DNA of 5,170 bases from an uncultured Pseudomonadota bacterium (GTDB taxonomy: Bacteria; Lernaellota; Lernaellaia; Lernaellales; Lernaellaceae): positions 1 through 5,170 of the forward strand of contig CALBTQ010000622.1 of assembly GCA_937967875.1 (NCBI GenBank), in the 5' to 3' direction. The translations under genes were made by a program, and so were the position numbers. The notes beneath the pieces were generated by a model that saw nothing but the letters and a program-made list of their open reading frames with translations, had not been told where the DNA came from and searched no databases. Below, one piece after another: positions 1 to 5,170 of this stretch (positions are counted from its first letter, which is position 1; each line of letters begins with the position of its first letter).

Positions 1-48
1 CGACAACCGAGATCTACACTCTTTCCCTACACGACGCTCTTCCGATCT
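1..48 (+). other. Illumina P5/TruSeq adapter remnant (non-biological)
   Basis: These 48 bases match the 3' part of the Illumina P5/TruSeq universal adapter as I remember it, ending in the characteristic CTCTTCCGATCT. The only mismatch is an A instead of C at base 5. Biological sequence starts directly after the terminal CGATCT, at base 49, which is where a ligated insert would begin. The stretch is A/T-richer than the rest of the window and has none of its coding character. It should be trimmed. It also shows that the left edge is a real contig end, made from untrimmed reads, so the neighbouring minus-strand gene is cut here by sequencing and not by biology. Confidence 0.97.
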
Positions 49-114
49 CGCCGACACCAGCAGCGAACCGGTCACCAACGCCGCTGCGATCACGATCATC
101 CATACACGTCGCAT
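49..114 (-). CDS. N-terminal 22 codons of an exported or membrane-anchored protein, truncated at the contig end
   Basis: This gene is too short here to appear as a full ORF. Starting at the ATG at 114-112, the minus strand reads MRRVWMIVIAAALVTGSLLVSA. That is a basic start (Arg2, Arg3) followed by an unbroken hydrophobic stretch, the form of a Sec signal peptide. Val-Ser-Ala at residues 20-22 fits the (-3,-1) rule for signal peptidase I. No lipobox cysteine is seen, but the next residue is lost, and an uncleaved membrane anchor is also possible. The start is favoured by an AGGTGAT Shine-Dalgarno-like site four bases upstream. The ATG at 119 is followed at once by TGA, and the ATG at 99 would lose the basic residues. 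The gene lies 8 bases after the stop of the large TPR-like gene, so it is probably in the same operon. The mature protein is missing, so its function is unknown. Codons beyond base 49 come from adapter. Confidence 0.8.
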
Positions 115-117
115 CAC

Positions 118-124
118 ATCACCT
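118..124 (-). promoter_or_regulatory. Ribosome-binding site of the downstream signal-peptide gene, overlapping the TPR gene stop
   Basis: The minus strand reads AGGTGAT from 124 to 118, matching the 3' part of the consensus AAGGAGGTGATC that pairs with the end of 16S rRNA. It ends four bases before the ATG at 114, a short but workable spacing. It shares its first two bases with the TAG stop (125-123) of the upstream gene, so terminating ribosomes would be placed at the next start. Translational coupling is the likely consequence (inference). Confidence 0.65.
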
Positions 125-3100
125 ACTGCACGAGGTTTTCGTTCGGCACGAAACGCACGGGCCGCGTTTCGCGCAACCGGGTCACTTGCTTGTCCAGTTT
201 GGCGACCAGCCGCCGCAAGCGTCCGGGCGCTTGGTCGCCCAACACGCGCAGCGCGGCCTCGCCGCTGTCCAGCGCGGCTTGCGGACGATCGAGCGCGACG
301 AACGCGTTGCACACCGCTTCGGCCAGATCGGCGCGGTAGTCCGGTTCCAAACCGTGCCACCAGGAATCGAGTGCTTCGCGGCCGCTCGCACTGGCCGACG
401 TTTCGGTCAGCTTCCAGAAGGCGATCGGATACCCGTGCGCCTCCAGCCGTAGCAGCAGCGCCGCCGGTTTCATGCCCTCGTCCACCGACGCCTGCCGCAA
501 CGCCGCGTGACGATCCTCCGGCGCGTAAGGCAGATACGCGCGCAAGGCGGACGCCTCGGCGGCGCGATCCCCCTCCAGCCGCGCGGCGCGGGCGCGCAAC
601 TTGTACACCTCCGCCGGGTAGCGCAACGGCTCGCGCAGTTCGGCCAACGCCGTCAGCGCCTTGCCGCCCTGCTCTTGATGCAAAAACAGGTGCGCGCTCA
701 TCAATGCGCGCAACGGTTGCGGCAGCGTAGCGATCGCGCGCAGCCAGTTCTTTTCGCCGACGCGCACGGCGATCGCCGCCGCCTGCCGACCTAACGTGCG
801 TAGCGACGAAAGCGAATGAACGTTCTGGGCGTACGCCTGCGCCAACTCGCGGCCGGCCTCGTCGGCCCGCTCCGCCGCCAGCAAAGCGAGCGTCAGGCTG
901 CGTCGCGCCGGCGCGCCGTGCGGGAACAAAGCGACCGCCTGTTGCGCCAATCGCAACGCCTCGTCGGTCCAGCCGCCCTCGCGCGCGATCGTCGACAAGG
1001 TCGACAACCGCTCCTCATCCTCGCCCGCCAGTTCGGTCAACTCGGTCAACAAACGGTGCGCGGGCGCTTCCTGTCGCAGGCGCAAATACGCGCCCAGCGC
1101 CTTTTCCCGCGCCCGGATTTCGGCGAGATTTTCGGAGCGCTGCCGCTCGTAATAGGCGACCCACAGCCGGTCGGCGCAATCGAGCCGCTTGTCGCGCTCG
1201 AAAACGCCGTACACGCTTTCGACTTCCCGAGCGCTGCGATAGCCCGTCGTCGCCCACTCGACGGCGAGCTTTTCGGCGCGCGCGGCGTCGTCCCAGCGCA
1301 ACGCCACCCGCACGCGCTGCGCGATCATGCCGTGGTTATCGGCGAATTCGCGCGGCGCGGCCTGTTCGAGCATCGCCAGCGCGCGGCGGGCGAGCGCTTC
1401 GTCATCGTGCGACAGAGCCACGCTCAGCGCCGACTCGCCGAACGAGCGTTTTTGATAAATCGTGACGCGCGGATCGTCGGTCGCCCGCGACAAAGCCAGC
1501 GACCACAACCACGGCTGCAACGGCGTAGGCAAACGCGCTTCGTTGTAGAGCATCTGCAGATCGTCGGCCCGGAACACCGGAGCGGTGAGCAATTCGCGCG
1601 CCATGTCCAACGTGTCGTCCTGGCCGATCTGCGCCTGCGCGTAAACGATCAGTTCGATGAGTCCCTCGCGCCGGCTGTACTGGCTCAGCGTGTCCATCTG
1701 CTTGCGGTAGACGTCGCGCCAGCGCGACACGGCCTCTTCGCCCGCGCCGATTTCGTCCATCAGCGGGATGTAATTTTCGCGCAGGTCATACAGCGTCACC
1801 GGCCGATCCAGCAGCCCGTCAAGCGCCTCGATCGCCTTGGCTCGTCGACCCCGCGCCGCCTCGTGCCGTGCTTGGGCGATCAGCAACATATCCCGTTCGC
1901 CGCCCACCATCGCCGCGCGTGCGAGAAACGCTTCGGCCGTATCGAACTCGCGCGCATGATCCCACGCCTGGGCGATCAGCACATACGCGTTCGCGTTGAT
2001 CGGCTGCCGCTCGACCTGCGCAAAGAGCAACTCGACGGCCTGCTTGTCGTCCTGCCCGGCCAGCCACGCGCCGTACTGATGCGCGTAATGCGTCCACACG
2101 CGATCGGGAGCGGTGACCGCGTTGTCCGGCCGCGTCAGCAACGCGCCGACCTGCAGCGGCAGACCGAGCAACTCGTCGTACGTCGCACGCGTCTGCTGCC
2201 TGAACTGCGGATCGGCCGCGTACAACCGCGCCTTTTTCGCCAGCAGCCAGCGCGGCCCCTTGAACGCAAAATGACTGGTCAGCGCGGTCGCCGCCAGTTC
2301 CGTATCGCCGCGCCGCGCCAGGTACGTCGTCAGCATGCCCGGACGCGGGCACGCGCCGCCGGCCATCAGGCCCAGCTCGCCGGCCGACATCAGATCGAAA
2401 TAGCGCGCATAAATTTCGTCGGGAAGCATCAGGTTCTTGGGAAATCCCTCGCGGCGATAGAGTTTGTACAAAATGTCCTTCTCGCCGATCGGATCGTCAG
2501 CCACGCGCAGCAACACGGCGCGATAAGCGTCGATCTCGTCCTGATGATTGCCGTCGAGGCCGTCGATCAACGCGGCGCCGAGCGCCACCTCATCGGGCGA
2601 AACGTAACGCGCTTGCCGCTGGAGTTCGCCCTTCACCGCCGACAGCGTCTGCCAATATGATTTTTCATAATCGCGACCGGTGTTGAGGCGACGCAGATAG
2701 CGCCGGCTCAGATCCTCGGCCAACGACGGCAGTTGCGCGCGCACCGCGGCCGCACGCATCTTTTGATACACGTTTTTAAAGTTATCGGCGGCGGCATCGA
2801 AAGACGCCGCGTACATTTCGCTCAACGGCCCCAGCGCCTCGTCGCGTTGCGCGACGGTGGCGTTGTCGGCCAGCCAGGTGCTGAACCAGCCTTGCAGCAC
2901 GCGATCGATCCGGTCGAGATTATTCTTCAGAGCATAACGGCCGGCCGGATGCGCGGTCGTGTAAACGGTCCAGACCCGTTCGCGCAACGAGCGAATTTCG
3001 GCCAGCGCCGCGCTCACGCCGTGGTCGGTCAGTTGCGCGCGCAGCCACAGGGTGAGCAGATCGTCGCTCAGGTCGTGCGTGATCGGATCCTTGGCCGCCA

Positions 3101-5170
3101 TGGCGATCGCCCGGTCGGCGTACAGGCGACTGATCGCCGGACGGTGAAAACGCTCGGCCAGCTTCGCCGCGTCGATCAACCGATAGTTGTGAATCTGTTC
3201 GGCCGCGAGCACCTGCGCCAGCCACGCTTCGGCCTCGGCGGGCCGATCGGCCTGATAGAGCACCTCGGCAATGCGCAGTTGATAATCGGTCGCGCTCAGC
3301 CGGCGGGCGGCGAGCGTGCGGTAGACCTCCACCGCGCCGTCGAAATCGCCCGCCTTGATCAACACCAACGCGCGCTGTTCGAGCAGATCGTTGCGTTGCG
3401 GCGCATTGGCCGCCGCGCGGTCGAGCATCGCGCCCGCCTCGGCGTAACGTCCTTCGGCCTCGTACAGCGTGGCCAGCACCTGTTGCCAGCGGAAATCCTT
3501 GTGCGCGCGTTGCGCCTCGCGTTCGTAATAAGCCAGCAGCGGCGGCAACTGGTTGTGACGCACGGCGTAGCCATGCGCGGCCAGCACGGCTTCGCGATCG
3601 GGCGCGAGCCGGTTGACGATCAGAATGTGCTGCTCGACGGCGTCGCGCGGCCGCCCCAACGCCGTTTCCGCCTCGATCAAATGCCGGCGGAACGCCACTT
3701 CGGTCGCCTTTTTGGTTTCGCCGTCCAGCGACGCTTCGCGCAGATCCTTGAGCGCCTGTCGATACAGCGCGGCCAGCCCCTCGGCGTCGGGCACGGCCGC
3801 GTAGGCGGCGGCCATCGCGCCGATCAGGCTCGCCTCCAGCGGCTTGCCGCGACGCAACGTTTCCAGCGCTTCGAGCGCCCGGCGCGGCTGCCCGGCCTCG
3901 CGGCAGCGCTGCGCATAGACGATCCAGGCGTTGAGGTTGGCCGTCTCGCCCTGCTCGCTCTCGGCCAGTAGGCGGTAATATTCCAGCGCCCGCTCGGTCC
4001 GTTCGGAATTCCAATAGTAGTAGGCGGCGGAGCCGTAGGCCGCGCGCTTGCCGGTCGGCGTGTCCGGACGTGCGACGATCTCCTCGACGAGCTTGTCGGC
4101 CTCGGCCGTTTCCCGGCGGTTCTGATGCCAGGCGATGAGCCGCCACAGAATCGCCGCGTCGCGTTTGCTGACGATCGCCAGCCGATCCAGGCACGCCTTC
4201 ATGCCCTCGTCGTCGCCGTACTGCGCGAACATATCGTAAGCGCTTTCGGCGTAGACGGCGTCGGCGTAGACCGGCAGCAGGCGCAAGGCGATGGCGCGGG
4301 CTTCGGCCGCCCGGCCCTGATCGCGCAACCATTGCAGATAGGTCGCGCCGTCCGCGCCGCGCGCTTCCGGCCGTCGCAGGCGCTTTTCGAAGGCAACGTC
4401 GATTTTCAACTGCGTCGTCTTTTTCGCGCGCACCAGATAGCGCAGGCGCACGGTCGCTTCCCAGCGGTTCATTTCGTCGCCGAGCACGACCTTGATCAAC
4501 TCGTCGACCGCCGCGTCGATCGCGCCCTCGTCTTCGAGCAGATAGGCCATCTCCTTGGCGTGCAGATCGCTCTGGCCCAACACCTCGCGCGCCTGACGCA
4601 ACGCGCCCTTCGCCCGATCGGGCAGATAATAATCCCAGTACAGCGTCGCCAGTTGCAGCCAGCGGTCGGCCTCGCCGGGGCCGGTCGCGACGATGCCTTC
4701 CCACGTGCGCGCCGCTTCGCGCGGCTGACCGGCGGCGAGCCAGATCTCGCCCTGCACCGTCGGCAACTCGACGTTCAACGGCGAGCGCGCGGCCAGCCGT
4801 CCCTGCGCTTGCGCGGCTTGCGCGGCCAACGCCGGATCGCGCACGGTGAAACTGTCGGACAAACTGCGCGACAGCGTCACCAGCGACGCGGTGGCCGTCG
4901 TCGAGCGCGGCCAGTATTCGTCGAGCGCCGCATAACCGGGCAGCGCGGCCTCGAAACGCGCGGCGTACTGCTGCACGCACGTCCACAAATACGCCGCGGC
5001 CAGATCCGGCGGTGCGCTTTGTTCGAGCTTGGCGCCCAGGCCGTCGAGCATGCCGCGCTGACCCAGGCGGGCCAGCAGACGATCGGGCCAGGACGCGTCC
5101 AGGGCGAAAAAGTGCATGCCCAGATCGAGAAATTTGTTCTGATACTCTTCGTTGGGACGGCGCGTATCGA
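123..5170 (-). CDS. Very large all-helical TPR-like repeat protein, 5' end outside the window
   Basis: One frame runs unbroken from the right edge to TAG at 125-123. The first in-window ATG is at 5117 and gives 1664 residues, but 17 more open codons precede it (DTRRPNEEYQNKFLDLG), have the same helical character, and show no clear Shine-Dalgarno site before that ATG. I therefore treat 5117 as an internal Met and the gene as 5'-partial. Residue numbers below count from that Met. The protein is rich in Ala, Leu, Arg and Glu, with paired amphipathic helices throughout. The clearest TPR-like units (Leu-Ala...Tyr...Gly...Ala...Ala) are at about 543-641, 1041-1108 and 1368-1432, with weaker ones near 150-185 and 395-455. 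The segment at about 740-1000 has more aromatic residues and less repeat character. A short heptad helix sits near the C-terminus (L1634, V1638, L1641, V1645, L1648). No catalytic motif, internal membrane segment or nucleotide-binding loop is seen. TPR proteins are usually scaffolds for protein-protein contacts; partner and location are unknown. The following gene encodes an exported product, so an envelope role is possible. A signal peptide or N-terminal domain could lie in the missing part. Confidence 0.93.
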   Translation of the reverse strand, partial: DTRRPNEEYQNKFLDLGMHFFALDASWPDRLLARLGQRGMLDGLGAKLEQSAPPDLAAAYLWTCVQQYAARFEAALPGYAALDEYWPRSTTATASLVTLSRSLSDSFTVRDPALAAQAAQAQGRLAARSPLNVELPTVQGEIWLAAGQPREAARTWEGIVATGPGEADRWLQLATLYWDYYLPDRAKGALRQAREVLGQSDLHAKEMAYLLEDEGAIDAAVDELIKVVLGDEMNRWEATVRLRYLVRAKKTTQLKIDVAFEKRLRRPEARGADGATYLQWLRDQGRAAEARAIALRLLPVYADAVYAESAYDMFAQYGDDEGMKACLDRLAIVSKRDAAILWRLIAWHQNRRETAEADKLVEEIVARPDTPTGKRAAYGSAAYYYWNSERTERALEYYRLLAESEQGETANLNAWIVYAQRCREAGQPRRALEALETLRRGKPLEASLIGAMAAAYAAVPDAEGLAALYRQALKDLREASLDGETKKATEVAFRRHLIEAETALGRPRDAVEQHILIVNRLAPDREAVLAAHGYAVRHNQLPPLLAYYEREAQRAHKDFRWQQVLATLYEAEGRYAEAGAMLDRAAANAPQRNDLLEQRALVLIKAGDFDGAVEVYRTLAARRLSATDYQLRIAEVLYQADRPAEAEAWLAQVLAAEQIHNYRLIDAAKLAERFHRPAISRLYADRAIAMAAKDPITHDLSDDLLTLWLRAQLTDHGVSAALAEIRSLRERVWTVYTTAHPAGRYALKNNLDRIDRVLQGWFSTWLADNATVAQRDEALGPLSEMYAASFDAAADNFKNVYQKMRAAAVRAQLPSLAEDLSRRYLRRLNTGRDYEKSYWQTLSAVKGELQRQARYVSPDEVALGAALIDGLDGNHQDEIDAYRAVLLRVADDPIGEKDILYKLYRREGFPKNLMLPDEIYARYFDLMSAGELGLMAGGACPRPGMLTTYLARRGDTELAATALTSHFAFKGPRWLLAKKARLYAADPQFRQQTRATYDELLGLPLQVGALLTRPDNAVTAPDRVWTHYAHQYGAWLAGQDDKQAVELLFAQVERQPINANAYVLIAQAWDHAREFDTAEAFLARAAMVGGERDMLLIAQARHEAARGRRAKAIEALDGLLDRPVTLYDLRENYIPLMDEIGAGEEAVSRWRDVYRKQMDTLSQYSRREGLIELIVYAQAQIGQDDTLDMARELLTAPVFRADDLQMLYNEARLPTPLQPWLWSLALSRATDDPRVTIYQKRSFGESALSVALSHDDEALARRALAMLEQAAPREFADNHGMIAQRVRVALRWDDAARAEKLAVEWATTGYRSAREVESVYGVFERDKRLDCADRLWVAYYERQRSENLAEIRAREKALGAYLRLRQEAPAHRLLTELTELAGEDEERLSTLSTIAREGGWTDEALRLAQQAVALFPHGAPARRSLTLALLAAERADEAGRELAQAYAQNVHSLSSLRTLGRQAAAIAVRVGEKNWLRAIATLPQPLRALMSAHLFLHQEQGGKALTALAELREPLRYPAEVYKLRARAARLEGDRAAEASALRAYLPYAPEDRHAALRQASVDEGMKPAALLLRLEAHGYPIAFWKLTETSASASGREALDSWWHGLEPDYRADLAEAVCNAFVALDRPQAALDSGEAALRVLGDQAPGRLRRLVAKLDKQVTRLRETRPVRFVPNENLVQ
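822..1016 (-). repeat. TPR-like pair near the C-terminus of the large protein
   Basis: Residues about 1368-1432 hold a unit with the classic Gly-Trp-Thr-Asp-Glu-Ala-Leu turn, helix B (LRLAQQAVALFP) and closing Pro at the position expected of TPR residue 32. A second, weaker unit follows (SLTLALLAAERADEAGRELA). The first is one of the most canonical single repeats in the protein. Confidence 0.6.
1794..1997 (-). repeat. TPR-like pair in the C-terminal half of the large protein
   Basis: Residues about 1041-1108 form two helix pairs: NANAYVLIAQAWDHAREFDT continuing into AEAFLARAAM, then DMLLIAQARHEAARGRRAKA continuing into IEALDGLLDR. Helix A carries Leu and Ala at the usual positions, and helix B carries the Ala-Glu-Ala-Phe or Ala-Ile-Glu-Ala pattern typical of TPRs. 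The turn glycine is kept only in the second unit. Confidence 0.6.
3195..3491 (-). repeat. Best-preserved TPR-like cluster in the large protein (three units)
   Basis: This protein-level repeat covers residues about 543-641 (counted from the Met at 5117). Three consecutive helix pairs begin near FRWQQVLATLYEAEGRYAEA, NDLLEQRALVLIKAGDFDGA and DYQLRIAEVLYQADRPAEAE. Each has the TPR spacing: a Leu/Ala position in helix A, then Gly or an equivalent turn residue (Gly556, Gly590, Asp624), then an aromatic or small residue and Ala in helix B. The spacing is about 31-35 residues, as in canonical 34-residue TPRs. The units are not similar at the DNA level, so this is an old, diverged array and not a recent tandem duplication. 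Confidence 0.75.

Noticed and set aside
112..119. ATG at 119 and GTG at 122 as alternative starts for the downstream gene
   Set aside because: Both read directly into TGA at 116-114, so neither can start a protein. The ATG at 114 is the first usable start after the ribosome-binding site.
1..122. Promoter or terminator in the stretch beyond the large gene
   Set aside because: Bases 1-48 are adapter and bases 49-114 are coding. The remaining 8-base gap is too short for either element, and no hairpin with a T-run is seen.
816..2660. Plus-strand open frame of 614 codons opposite the large gene
   Set aside because: It is a shadow of the GC-rich minus-strand gene. The translation is dominated by Arg, Gln and Ala with no domain pattern, there is no convincing ribosome-binding site, and the opposite strand codes coherently throughout.
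2733..3971. Plus-strand open frame of 412 codons
   Set aside because: It has the same antisense character: Arg/Gln/Gly-rich low-complexity translation lying wholly inside the large gene, with no start signal.
2920..4986. Minus-strand open frame of 688 codons in another phase
   Set aside because: The translation is an Arg/Gly/Ala-rich string typical of a shifted frame in high-GC DNA, while the main frame over the same bases gives regular amphipathic helices.
123..5117. Frameshift, pseudogene or recent tandem duplication within the large gene
   Set aside because: The frame is uninterrupted, helical periodicity continues across its full length, and no near-identical DNA repeats were seen between the TPR-like units.

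Overview
This is a G+C-rich bacterial fragment with almost no non-coding DNA and strong G/C preference at third codon positions. No marker gene is present, so the organism cannot be named. The coding style (a very long TPR-type protein, high GC, tight gene packing) would fit many Gram-negative or candidate-phylum bacteria from a metagenome or draft assembly. That is inference only.

Layout, left to right. Bases 1-48 are not genomic: they match the 3' part of the Illumina P5/TruSeq universal adapter with one mismatch. Genomic DNA begins at base 49. Bases 49-114, read on the minus strand, are the first 22 codons of a gene encoding an apparent signal peptide; the rest is lost beyond the adapter junction. 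Only 8 bases separate that start codon from the stop codon of the gene before it, and an AGGTGAT ribosome-binding site overlaps that stop. From 123 to the right edge, the minus strand is one uninterrupted reading frame: a very large, almost all-helical protein with scattered tetratricopeptide (TPR)-like repeats. The frame stays open past its first in-window ATG (5117) to base 5170, so the true N-terminus probably lies outside the window.

The two minus-strand genes look co-transcribed and probably translationally coupled: a giant helical-repeat scaffold followed by a small-spaced gene for an exported or membrane-anchored protein. A shared role at the cell envelope is plausible but unproven. 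I see no RNA genes, mobile elements, CRISPR arrays or terminators. No novel multi-gene system can be supported from this window; the most actionable observation is the adapter left at the contig end and the chimeric protein it would create.
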